A DNA stretch of 7,729 nt, taken from positions 1 to 7,729 of the forward strand of contig USHS01000055.1 of NCBI GenBank assembly GCA_900554585.1. Direction: 5' to 3'. The number at the start of each line of letters is the position of its first letter. The stretch's first letter is position 1. Source of the stretch: an uncultured Collinsella sp. (GTDB lineage: Bacteria; Actinomycetota; Coriobacteriia; Coriobacteriales; Coriobacteriaceae). The notes beneath the pieces are model-generated. The model saw only the letters and a program-made list of their open reading frames with translations. It searched no databases and was not told the DNA's origin. Shown piece by piece: positions 1 through 7,729 of this stretch. A program made the position numbers and the translations under genes.

Positions 1-1523
<1,523 letters not shown>

Positions 1524-2606
1524 TTATTTCTCCTCAATAAGCTTGTCGACCTCGGCCATTAGCGCGTCGACAATTTGGTCCTCAGCTACTTTACCAATGA
1601 TCTGGCCGTGCGAAAAGAGCAGGCCCTGACCTCGTCCGCAGGCAACACCCAAGTCAGCGTCAGAGGCCTCGCCGGGGCCATTGACTGCACAGCCCATCAC
1701 GGCAATCGAAAGCGGCGCGGAGTAGTTCTTAAGCCGCTCGGTGACCTCCTCGGCGATAGGAATGAGGTTAACCTGGCAGCGAGCGCACGTGGGGCACGAG
1801 ACGATCTCGGGACCACGGCGGCGAAGGCCGAGCGACTGCAGAATACCCCAGGCGACCGGCGGCTCCTCAACCGGATCGGCCGTGAGCGAGACGCGCATGG
1901 TGTCGCCAATGCCCTCGGAAAGCAAAATTCCCAGGCCCACAGAGCTCTTGATAGTGCCCTGCAGCTTGGTACCCGCCTCGGTTACGCCCAGGTGAAGCGG
2001 AACGTGGGGAATCTCACGCGACAGGGCTCGATAGGTATCGAGCGTCGTTTGCACGCTATGGGCCTTGGCCGAAAGCACAATGTTCGTAAAGCCGCGGTCT
2101 TCAAAATGCTTGACGAAACGCTCGCTCGACATCACAAGCTTTTCGGGCTGCGTAAGGTCATCGCGCTCGGCGATATCCTGCTCAAGCGAGCCGGCGTTCA
2201 CGCCAATGCGAATCGCGCACCCAGCGGCGCCCGCGGCATCGATCACGGCATCGACCTTAGCCCAATCGCCAATGTTGCCGGGATTGATGCGGAGCTTAGC
2301 GGCACCGGCCTCCACGGCACCAATGGCGAGTTTATGGTTAAAGTGGATATCGGCAACGATCGGCACCGGAGACTCCGCACAAATCGTGCGAAAGCCCTCG
2401 AGCGCAGCCTCAGTGGGCACGCTCACGCGCACAACATCACAACCCGCCTGGGCAAGTGCACGAACTTGTGCAAGCGTTGCCTGCGCGTCGGCGGTATCGG
2501 TGCAGGTCATGGATTGGACCACCACCGGTGCGCCGCCACCGATCTGAACGCCGCCCACATGCACGGGGCGCGTCAGCTCGCGCGGCAAAGGATGGGATAA
2601 AGACAA
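1524..2606 (-). CDS. ispG: 4-hydroxy-3-methylbut-2-enyl diphosphate synthase (HMBPP synthase)
   Basis: Iron-sulphur enzyme of the MEP isoprenoid pathway that reductively opens the ring of MEcPP to give HMBPP. The 360-residue protein has the N-terminal TIM-barrel signatures (VVVQSMTCTDT, PIVADIHFNHKLA, KLRINPGNIG, IRIGVNAGSL) and the C-terminal cluster-binding part: CPTC (C271, C274), then GCAVNGPGEA with C306 and E313, matching E. coli C270, C273, C305 and E312. The usual CPxCGR reads CPTCARC here, adding a cysteine at 277. The reading frame is open to an ATG at 2675, but that start would overlap rseP by 56 bases and add residues with no family resemblance. The TTG at 2606 has AGGGGAG eight bases upstream and gives the expected length, so I chose it. 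It lies 13 bases after the rseP stop, and its TAA touches the proS ATG. Confidence 0.95.
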   Translation of the reverse strand: MSLSHPLPRELTRPVHVGGVQIGGGAPVVVQSMTCTDTADAQATLAQVRALAQAGCDVVRVSVPTEAALEGFRTICAESPVPIVADIHFNHKLAIGAVEAGAAKLRINPGNIGDWAKVDAVIDAAGAAGCAIRIGVNAGSLEQDIAERDDLTQPEKLVMSSERFVKHFEDRGFTNIVLSAKAHSVQTTLDTYRALSREIPHVPLHLGVTEAGTKLQGTIKSSVGLGILLSEGIGDTMRVSLTADPVEEPPVAWGILQSLGLRRRGPEIVSCPTCARCQVNLIPIAEEVTERLKNYSAPLSIAVMGCAVNGPGEASDADLGVACGRGQGLLFSHGQIIGKVAEDQIVDALMAEVDKLIEEK

Positions 2607-2614
2607 TCCAAACA

Positions 2615-2621
2615 CTCCCCT
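2615..2621 (-). promoter_or_regulatory. Ribosome binding site of ispG, supporting a TTG start
   Basis: AGGGGAG on the minus strand, eight bases before the TTG at 2606. It overlaps the TAG stop of rseP (2622-2620), so ribosomes finishing rseP would sit on it. No ATG lies at a suitable distance. A GTG at 2615 lies within the site itself and is unlikely. Confidence 0.65.
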
Positions 2622-3981
2622 ACAAAATAAATCGAAGGACGTCGGAACGAAGCATATAGACAAACAGCAGCGCAAAGAGCACGATGCCGATATAGCTGAC
2701 GATCGTCTGCACCTTCAGCGGCAGCTCGCGACCGGCGACCTTTTGGATGATCTCGATAACCAGCTTTCCCCCGTCGAGCGGCGGAATGGGCAGCAGGTTC
2801 ATAAAGCCCAGCGAGAACGAGATGAGCGCGGCAAATGTCAAGAACGTCGCGGGGCCGGCTGCCGCCGCCTGAGAAGACATGACGCTGATGCCAACAATCG
2901 AGCTGGACTGATCGAGTATCTCCATCGTATGCTGCGGCTGCAGCAGACGCATAACGCCCTCAGCAGTCTGCTGAACATAGGAGAACGACAGGCGCGCCGA
3001 GGTGATAGGGTCCAAATGGACCACCTGCGTAGAAGCATAAACACCCAAACGCTCGTCCTCCTTGAGCGCGACCGAGGTCGAAAGTTTCTTACCGTCGCGC
3101 TGGTACTCAATGGCGATATCGTCCTGACCGGCAGCCTTGCCGATGGCATCATACACATCCATCCAGCTGGAGCAGGACACGCCATCGACACTAAGAATCG
3201 TGTCGCCGGCCTCGATGCCCGCCTTGGCGGCTATCGAGCCTTCTTCGACCTGACCGATCACATTGCTATCGACCGGCACCGATACGCCGGCGATAGAGTA
3301 GATGCTCATAAGCAGCAAAAAGCCCGTCAGGATATTGACGAGAATGCCCGCGAGCAGCATAAAGGCACGCTTGAGAAAACCCTGGCCCAGATAGGTATGC
3401 GAACGCTCCTGCTCGAGGAACTCCGAAGCAGTGACCGGCAGCTCCCACACATCGCCCTCTGCAGTCGCATGCTCTCGATCGAACTTGCGGCCGTCAAAGG
3501 TGGTATATCCTGCAGCATCGCGCGGCAGCGTCTGGTACCTAACCGGATAATAGCTGGGTGAAGGCTTCTCCCCTTCCTCGTACCAAGGCGCAATGGAACC
3601 CCAGCCCAAAAGCAAGGCACAAGCCTCGAGAACATCCTCCTCGGGCAGCTCCAGCTCGACGGAAAGGTCTGCAACCGAAACGCGACCATGACGATAGATC
3701 GCCGCAAGCACACGGTCGGCGCACGAGACATCGGTCGGGTCCATACCGCAGATAGCGGCATAGCCACCCAGCAGCAGCGGTGTCACGCCAAACTTGGTAC
3801 CGATGCGACGCGACGTACGATGAATGTCAAAGCGGCAAGGTAGGCCCAAGAAAAACTCGGTGACGCGCACGCCGCACGCACGGGCCGCCAAAAAGTGGCC
3901 GCCCTCATGCAGAAACACGAGGACGGATAGCATCAAAAGGCCCCAAAAGACTGAGGAGAGAACGCTCAGAACAGTATCCAT
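2620..3981 (-). CDS. rseP: Site-2 protease (M50 family, RseP/Rip1 type) with an inserted winged-helix-like region
   Basis: Intramembrane zinc metalloprotease of 453 residues. Relatives cut membrane-bound anti-sigma factors and other single-span proteins within the bilayer; the substrate here is unknown. The first membrane helix carries HEGGH (25-29; zinc ligands and catalytic glutamate). A hairpin-like stretch ends in LLLGGYAAICGMDP (69-82). The second helix is about 203-230 (LLAGILVNILTGF). A PDZ domain covers roughly 240-305 (GSIAAKAGIEAGDTILSVDG), and the third zinc ligand is in NLLPIPPLDGG (395-405, D403), with a last helix at about 427-445. Between about 83 and 196 lies extra soluble sequence absent from E. 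coli RseP; its first part (86-136) looks like a winged helix. The ATG at 3981 starts a membrane helix directly; the open frame extends upstream to 4053, but that part runs over the end of dxr and is not family-like. The gene starts 23 bases after dxr, with a weak, distant binding site. Confidence 0.93.
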   Translation of the reverse strand: MDTVLSVLSSVFWGLLMLSVLVFLHEGGHFLAARACGVRVTEFFLGLPCRFDIHRTSRRIGTKFGVTPLLLGGYAAICGMDPTDVSCADRVLAAIYRHGRVSVADLSVELELPEEDVLEACALLLGWGSIAPWYEEGEKPSPSYYPVRYQTLPRDAAGYTTFDGRKFDREHATAEGDVWELPVTASEFLEQERSHTYLGQGFLKRAFMLLAGILVNILTGFLLLMSIYSIAGVSVPVDSNVIGQVEEGSIAAKAGIEAGDTILSVDGVSCSSWMDVYDAIGKAAGQDDIAIEYQRDGKKLSTSVALKEDERLGVYASTQVVHLDPITSARLSFSYVQQTAEGVMRLLQPQHTMEILDQSSSIVGISVMSSQAAAAGPATFLTFAALISFSLGFMNLLPIPPLDGGKLVIEIIQKVAGRELPLKVQTIVSYIGIVLFALLFVYMLRSDVLRFIL

Positions 3982-3995
3982 AAAACGAAAAGCAA

Positions 3996-4000
3996 TCCTT
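3996..4000 (-). promoter_or_regulatory. Weak, distant ribosome binding site of rseP
   Basis: AAGGA on the minus strand, 14 bases before the ATG at 3981, in the 23-base gap after dxr. The spacing is longer than the 6-9 bases found at the neighbouring genes. No other in-frame ATG, GTG or TTG lies between, so rseP may be translated less strongly than its neighbours. Confidence 0.4.
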
Positions 4001-4004
4001 ACGA

Positions 4005-5192
4005 TTAAGAGCGGGTTGCAGCGAGCACCTCGGCGGCCTTGGCACGAGCCCACGTATCGATATCGCGAAGCTGCTCAAAGGATGCGACCGCCTGCGTATC
4101 GTGTGCATCCATGCACGACTCGACGATACGGTCGATATCGGTAAAGGTACAGGCATCGTGCAGGAAGGCATCGACGGCAACTTCGTTGGCGGCATTCAGC
4201 ACGCACGGCATGGTGCCGCCCGTTCTGCCGGCACGCTCGGCCAGCGCCAGGCAGCGGAATGTGTCCATATCGGCAGCATCAAACGTGAGCTGCCCGAGCT
4301 CGCGGAAATCGATTCGAGGCGCTGGGGTATCCCACCGCTCGGGATACGAGAACGCGAACTGGATGGGAATGCGCATGTCGGACGCACCAAGATGTGCCAT
4401 CACAGAGCCGTCCGCATACTCGACCATCGAGTGGATCTTTGACTGGCGCTGAACGACCACGTTGATAAAGTCGAGATCGCACCCGAACAGGTGCATCGCC
4501 TCGATACGCTCCAAGCCCTTATTCATGAGGGTCGCAGAGTCGATGGTGATCTTAGCACCCATGGCCCACGTGGGGTGTGCCAGCGCATCGGAGCGTGTCA
4601 CGCAATTGAGCTCGTCGCGCGTACGGCCAAAGAACGGACCACCCGAGCAAGTGAGCCAAATGCAGTGAGCCTCGCGCGGATTCTCCCCCAGATAGCACTG
4701 GTAGATGGCGGAGTGCTCGGAGTCGACCGGAATAAGCTGACCGGGCTGCGCCAACGGCATCAGCAGGTCACCGCCGACAACGAGGGACTCCTTGTTAGCA
4801 AGTGCAAGACGCTTGTTCGAGGTCAGGGCTGCATGGCTCGCTTCGAGCCCGGCAGCGCCCACAATGGCAACAAGCACACAGTCGACGTCATCGCGACGCG
4901 CGAGCTCACAAACCGCCTGCGCACCAACACCGAGCTCGGTGCCCTCGGGCAGCTCCTGCAGCACAGCGTCCGTACCGTGGGTGGTGTCGGCCACGGCAAC
5001 GGCCGGAACCGAAAACTCACGGGCAAACGCAACGAGCTCCGAGGTGCTGGAGTTAACGGACAGTGCCGTCACCTGCAGTCGATCGGCGTGCTGACGGCAT
5101 ACATCGAGTGCCTGCGTACCGATAGAGCCCGTACAACCCAGGATGGCAACGCGAAGGCGTCCATCGGGGCCATACGTCGTCTGAAAGGCCAT
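4005..5192 (-). CDS. dxr: 1-deoxy-D-xylulose 5-phosphate reductoisomerase
   Basis: Second enzyme of the MEP pathway: it converts DXP to MEP with NADPH and a divalent metal, and is the target of fosmidomycin. The 395-residue protein has the NADPH loop GCTGSIG (19-25; cysteine in place of the common serine), LANKESLVVGG, metal ligands in PVDSEHSA (D157, E159), the substrate-binding serine in SGGPF (S183), HPTWAMGAKITIDSATLMNKGLE at 206-228 (H206, S219, N224, K225, E228), and LNAANEVAVDAFL near the C terminus. All catalytic residues known from E. coli are therefore present. The normally strict HPQS before the next conserved histidine reads QRQS (248-251), while that histidine itself (H254, E. 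coli H257) is kept. The ATG overlaps the cdsA stop by one base (TAATG), with GGAGG nine bases upstream, so its translation is probably coupled to cdsA. Confidence 0.97.
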   Translation of the reverse strand: MAFQTTYGPDGRLRVAILGCTGSIGTQALDVCRQHADRLQVTALSVNSSTSELVAFAREFSVPAVAVADTTHGTDAVLQELPEGTELGVGAQAVCELARRDDVDCVLVAIVGAAGLEASHAALTSNKRLALANKESLVVGGDLLMPLAQPGQLIPVDSEHSAIYQCYLGENPREAHCIWLTCSGGPFFGRTRDELNCVTRSDALAHPTWAMGAKITIDSATLMNKGLERIEAMHLFGCDLDFINVVVQRQSKIHSMVEYADGSVMAHLGASDMRIPIQFAFSYPERWDTPAPRIDFRELGQLTFDAADMDTFRCLALAERAGRTGGTMPCVLNAANEVAVDAFLHDACTFTDIDRIVESCMDAHDTQAVASFEQLRDIDTWARAKAAEVLAATRS

Positions 5193-6067
5193 TACAGCAC
5201 GCCTCCGATCATCAAAAGCAGCTGCGCGGTAATGCAGCCAAAGATAAGCGAGTCGCTACGATCGAGCATGCCGCCATGGCCCGGAATAAGGTTGCCAGAA
5301 TCCTTGACGCCCACGCCACGCTTGATGCGTGACTCGATGAGGTCACCGATAACGCCCAGGATGGACACAACCACGCCGCAAAGCAGCGCATAGGGCAAGC
5401 TCAGCTTATAGAAATGCGTCGCCCACAAAATAAGCCAGATAAGAACCGAGCCCAAGATGCCGCCGACAAAGCCCTCCCAGCTCTTTTTGGGAGAGATCTT
5501 GGGGACCATCTTGTGCTTGCCGATACGACTGCCCACGATGTAGGCAAACGAATCGGAGACCCAGAGAGACGCGCAAACACCCACCGAAAGCAGGGCGCCG
5601 GCAAAACCGGGCACGGCATCGCGCAGCAGCACGATGGCCGACAGCATAAAACCGGTGTAGATGGGACCCATGAGCGTCACAGCTACATCGGATATGCGGG
5701 TACGCGCCGACCAGACATACCAAATACCCACCGCAAGCATCAGAGCAAAAAGCAGGGCATTCAACAGCAGCGAGTCGCCCAGCGCCGAGAGCGGAAAGAG
5801 CACGGCGGCAGCGATACCCAGGCGCTCGTTGGCCACTTTGCCATCGAGCTTCGTCATGCGGAAAAACTCAAAGCAGCACAGGCCGCTCATGACGGAGACG
5901 AAGATGGCGGTGGGAACGATACCCAAAACCAGGCAGAGAATAAATACGACGGCGTAGACGATACCTGCGGCGGCACGGGTAATAAAGCCGGCAAGCCACG
6001 AAGTCGCAGCCGCGCCGCTCTTGGCGGCAGGCGCCTTGGGAGCAGACGCCTTGGGACGATCGGACAC
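5192..6067 (-). CDS. cdsA: Phosphatidate cytidylyltransferase (CDP-diacylglycerol synthase)
   Basis: Polytopic membrane enzyme that makes CDP-diacylglycerol from phosphatidate and CTP, the precursor of anionic phospholipids. The 291-residue product has a cytosolic-looking Ala/Lys/Pro-rich tail (about 1-24), then about eight hydrophobic segments. The family signature is near the C terminus: S246-x-I-K-R, then K255 D256, then PGHGGMLDRSD (262-272). The position between DR and D is serine, where the family usually has a hydrophobic residue. The segment VSDSFAYIVGSRIGKHKM followed by PKKSWEG (193-199) is also typical of the family. The start is GTG at 6067, two bases after the uppS stop, with GAGGAGG seven bases upstream overlapping the end of uppS. 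The stop overlaps the dxr start. Confidence 0.96.
   Translation of the reverse strand: MSDRPKASAPKAPAAKSGAAATSWLAGFITRAAAGIVYAVVFILCLVLGIVPTAIFVSVMSGLCCFEFFRMTKLDGKVANERLGIAAAVLFPLSALGDSLLLNALLFALMLAVGIWYVWSARTRISDVAVTLMGPIYTGFMLSAIVLLRDAVPGFAGALLSVGVCASLWVSDSFAYIVGSRIGKHKMVPKISPKKSWEGFVGGILGSVLIWLILWATHFYKLSLPYALLCGVVVSILGVIGDLIESRIKRGVGVKDSGNLIPGHGGMLDRSDSLIFGCITAQLLLMIGGVL
6032..6056 (-). repeat. Short tandem direct repeat in the cdsA 5' region
   Basis: The ten-base string cgccttggga occurs twice, 15 bases apart (6032-6041 and 6047-6056). It encodes the repeated Lys-Ala/Pro pattern of the CdsA N-terminal tail. It is probably slippage-type low complexity in a poorly conserved tail rather than a functional site. 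Confidence 0.4.
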
Positions 6068-6069
6068 GA

Positions 6070-6864
6070 TTAAGCCTCCTCGGTCTTGCTCAGTCCACCA
6101 AACCTACGGTCGCGGCCCTGATAGGCCAAAATGGCGTTGACAAGACCCCAACGATCAAAGTCGGGCCAATAGGTATCGGTGACATAAAACTCGGAATAGG
6201 CAACCTGCCACAGCAGATAGTTCGAAAGGCGAAGCTCGCCGGAGGTTCGAATCACAAGCTCCGGATCGGGTAGCCCAGCGGTGTACAGGTGCGAAGCAAT
6301 CATATCATCGTCGATAGCGGCCGGATCGATCTTTCCGGCAGCGGCATCGAGCGCGATCTGACGGACAGCACGGGTGATCTCGGCACGGGCTCCGTAGTTG
6401 ACGGCAAGTGCCAGCGTCATGCCGGTATGGTCGGCACACTCGGCAAGACCTCGCTCAAAGACATCGCGGGTCTTCTTGGGCAGTGCGGAAATATCGCCCA
6501 AAAAGACAACGCGCACGTTTTCGCGCTTAAGCAGCGGCAGCTCATCGATAAACGTCTTAGCAAACAGGTGCATTAAAACGTTGACCTCATGCTGCGGACG
6601 ATTCCAGTTTTCGGTGGAAAACGCATAGGCCGAAAGGACGTCGACGCCCAAACGCACGCATGCGGTAATGATCTCGCGCAGGGAGACGATACCGGCCTTG
6701 TGTCCCTCGGTGCGGGCAAGACCGCGCGCCGTGGCCCAGCGACCGTTACCGTCCATGATGCACGAAATATGATGCGGAATCTTATTGAGGTCAAGGTCGG
6801 AAAAACCGACGCCCGCAGGGGCGTCGGCAAAGTACTCGACCAGTTTGTTCTCGTCGTATTGCAC
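6070..6864 (-). CDS. uppS: Undecaprenyl diphosphate synthase (cis-prenyltransferase)
   Basis: Condenses isopentenyl diphosphate units onto farnesyl diphosphate in cis to make the long polyprenyl carrier used in peptidoglycan synthesis; it acts at the inner face of the membrane. The 264-residue protein has CIMDGNGRWA with the catalytic aspartate D38, EGHKAG (53-58), AFSTENWNRP (81-90), and the C-terminal block DPELVIRTSGELRLSN (200-215), followed by WQVAYSEFYVTDTYWPDF with E225. About 28 residues precede the conserved core, a little longer than in E. coli. This extension encodes the terminator-like hairpin listed separately. The start is GTG at 6864, one base after the frr stop, with GGAGA six bases upstream inside the frr end. 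Product chain length cannot be told from sequence alone, but the cluster and family favour C55. Confidence 0.96.
   Translation of the reverse strand: MQYDENKLVEYFADAPAGVGFSDLDLNKIPHHISCIMDGNGRWATARGLARTEGHKAGIVSLREIITACVRLGVDVLSAYAFSTENWNRPQHEVNVLMHLFAKTFIDELPLLKRENVRVVFLGDISALPKKTRDVFERGLAECADHTGMTLALAVNYGARAEITRAVRQIALDAAAGKIDPAAIDDDMIASHLYTAGLPDPELVIRTSGELRLSNYLLWQVAYSEFYVTDTYWPDFDRWGLVNAILAYQGRDRRFGGLSKTEEA
6801..6827 (-). terminator. Intrinsic-terminator-like hairpin inside the start of uppS
   Basis: On the coding (minus) strand, arm CCGACGCCC (6827-6819) pairs perfectly with GGGCGTCGG (6814-6806) across the four-base loop CTGC, and five T residues follow at once (6805-6801). The stem has nine base pairs, seven of them G-C, and a G-T pair can extend it by one. 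On the other strand no T tract follows. The element covers uppS codons 13-22, 37 bases downstream of the GTG. It meets the form of a Rho-independent terminator, but its position inside a gene means it may work only when translation stalls, or may be a chance product of GC-rich codons. Confidence 0.4.
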
Positions 6865-6865
6865 C

Positions 6866-7402
6866 TTAGATCTCCATGACCTCGGCTTCTTTTTCCTTCA
6901 GAAGCTCCTCAACCTTGGCAACATACTCATCGGTATACTTCTGGACCTTGGCCTGCTCGCGACGGACATCGTCCTCGGTGAGCTCTTCGTCGCGCTCGAG
7001 CTTGTTGTTAAAGTCGCGACGGATGTTGCGAATGGAGACCTTGGCCTGCTCGGCATACTCGCGGCACTCCTTGACGAGCTCGCGACGACGCTCCTCGGTA
7101 GGAGCCGGGAACGGCAGGCGCACGACGGTACCGTCAGAGTTGGGAGTAATGCCCAGATCGGAAGCGCTGATAGCCTTCACGATTGCGTTGACGAGCGCCT
7201 TGTCCCAGGGCTCGATAAGCAGCATGTGAGCCTCGGGGGTCTTAACGGCGGCAACCTGGGTAACCGGCGTGGGAACACCGTAGTAATCGACCGAAATGTC
7301 GGACAGAATGTTAGCGTTGGCGCGGCCCGTGCGAACCTTGGAGAAGTTGTGCTTGAGGGACTCGAGCGACTTGTCCATGTGGGCGGTGATGTTCTCTGCC
7401 AT
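6866..7402 (-). CDS. frr: Ribosome recycling factor
   Basis: Cytosolic factor that works with EF-G to split the post-termination ribosome. The 178-residue protein aligns along the whole family: helix I with KVRTGRAN (22-29), the beta domain with DYYGVPTPVTQVA and EPWDKA, SDLGITPNSDGTVVRLPFP (81-99), then TEERRRELVK and SIRNIRRDFNNKL, and the long charged C-terminal helices ending in KEAEVMEI. It is about seven residues shorter than the common 185, at the N terminus. The ATG at 7402 lies two bases after the pyrH stop, with AGGAGG seven bases upstream inside the last pyrH codons. It sits directly after pyrH, as in many bacteria. Confidence 0.98.
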   Translation of the reverse strand: MAENITAHMDKSLESLKHNFSKVRTGRANANILSDISVDYYGVPTPVTQVAAVKTPEAHMLLIEPWDKALVNAIVKAISASDLGITPNSDGTVVRLPFPAPTEERRRELVKECREYAEQAKVSIRNIRRDFNNKLERDEELTEDDVRREQAKVQKYTDEYVAKVEELLKEKEAEVMEI

Positions 7403-7404
7403 GC

Positions 7405-7729
7405 TTAATCCTCCTGATAGACGAGCGTGCCGACGGGCTCACCCGAAAGCGCGCGTTTGACGGTGTCCTCGCCATCGATGTTGAGGACCAAAATCGGCAT
7501 ACGGTTATCCTGGCACAGCGCCGTGGCCGTGGAATCCATAACCTGCAGACCGCGGACGAGAACCTCGTGATAGGTAATCTTGTCAAAACGGACGGCATCG
7601 GAACACTTGACAGGATCCTTGTCGTAGATGCCGTCAACTTTGGTGGCCTTAATCAGAATCTCGGCACCGATCTCGCAGGCACGAAGAGCCGCGGCGGTGT
7701 CGGTCGTGAAATGCGGGGTGCCCGTGCCG
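7405..7729 (-). CDS. pyrH: UMP kinase, C-terminal part (5' end outside window)
   Basis: Bacterial uridylate kinase of the amino-acid-kinase fold, which phosphorylates UMP to UDP in pyrimidine nucleotide synthesis and works as a hexamer. The window has the last 107 codons. They begin [17 protein letters not shown], the conserved substrate-binding loop, followed by [19 protein letters not shown], a nucleotide-binding stretch, then [19 protein letters not shown] and the end [20 protein letters not shown]. About 130 residues at the N terminus lie past the right edge, judging from the usual length near 240. The TAA at 7407-7405 is two bases before frr, and the ribosome binding site of frr is made by the codons for the final Gln-Glu-Asp. 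Confidence 0.96.
   Translation of the reverse strand, partial: GTGTPHFTTDTAAALRACEIGAEILIKATKVDGIYDKDPVKCSDAVRFDKITYHEVLVRGLQVMDSTATALCQDNRMPILVLNIDGEDTVKRALSGEPVGTLVYQED

Noticed and set aside
1575..2600. Plus-strand open frame of 341 codons opposite ispG, and similar long ones at 531-1562, 2743-3561, 4491-5393 and 5414-6073
   Set aside because: They mirror strongly supported minus-strand genes, show no family motifs, are rich in Arg/His/Gly/Ala as expected from reversed GC-biased codons, and lack a convincing ribosome binding site. Their length follows from few TTA, CTA and TCA codons in the true genes.
2607..2675. Longer ispG start at the ATG at 2675
   Set aside because: It would overlap rseP by 56 bases and add a Cys/Phe-rich tail with no likeness to IspG. 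The TTG at 2606 has a good ribosome binding site and gives the family length.
3317..3342. Second hairpin followed by T5 on the coding strand, within the second membrane helix of rseP
   Set aside because: The stem has seven pairs with one G-T wobble (CTCGTCA with TGACGGG), a six-base loop and one base before the T tract. It is much weaker than the uppS element, and the codons are fixed by a conserved membrane helix, so chance is the simplest explanation.
3823..3909. Possible inactivation of the site-2 protease, because the hairpin and insertion are unusual
   Set aside because: HEGGH and LDGG are both intact, the frame is open throughout and the PDZ domain is complete, so there is no sign of a pseudogene.
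3982..4053. Longer rseP start at the ATG at 4053
   Set aside because: The extra 24 residues overlap the end of dxr and put a basic tail before a membrane helix that normally begins the protein. The ATG at 3981 fits the family.

Overview
The window is one uninterrupted minus-strand gene block from a high-GC (about 60% by eye) bacterium. In transcription order (right to left) it reads pyrH (3' part only), frr, uppS, cdsA, dxr, a site-2 protease gene (rseP type), ispG and proS (5' part only). The gene order, the Gram-positive style of ProS with CxxC pairs, the Rip1-like 'CGM-P' segment of the protease, strong GGAGG-type ribosome binding sites and GTG/TTG starts suggest an actinobacterium, most likely of the class Coriobacteriia (Collinsella-like). 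That placement is inference from the protein sequences, not a database result.

Layout: pyrH ends at 7405; frr is 7402-6866; uppS is 6864-6070; cdsA is 6067-5192; dxr is 5192-4005; rseP is 3981-2620; ispG is 2606-1524; proS starts at 1523 and runs off the left edge. Gaps between genes are 0-2 bases, except 23 bases before rseP and 13 before ispG; cdsA and dxr overlap as TAATG. Most ribosome binding sites lie inside the end of the preceding gene, so translation is probably coupled along the message. No stretch over 25 bases is non-coding, and I see no RNA gene, mobile element, CRISPR array or clear promoter.

How the genes fit together: PyrH (UMP kinase) and Frr (ribosome recycling) are the housekeeping head of the block. 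Dxr and IspG are steps 2 and 6 of the MEP isoprenoid pathway, and UppS uses the resulting IPP and FPP to make the C55 lipid carrier of cell-wall synthesis. CdsA makes CDP-diacylglycerol for phospholipids. The site-2 protease acts in the membrane, and ProS charges tRNA-Pro. The block therefore joins envelope lipid supply to translation, as in the related pyrH-frr-uppS-cdsA-dxr-rseP clusters of many bacteria.

Two things stand out. First, the site-2 protease carries about 85-115 extra residues between its active-site hairpin and second membrane helix, including a stretch that looks like a winged-helix fold. Second, the start of the uppS coding sequence contains a perfect 9-bp GC-rich hairpin followed by five T residues on the coding strand, the form of an intrinsic terminator, with a possible competing hairpin that would loop out the T tract. 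Smaller points are the replacement of the HPQS motif in Dxr by QRQS, an inferred TTG start for ispG, and paired CxxC motifs around the editing domain of ProS.
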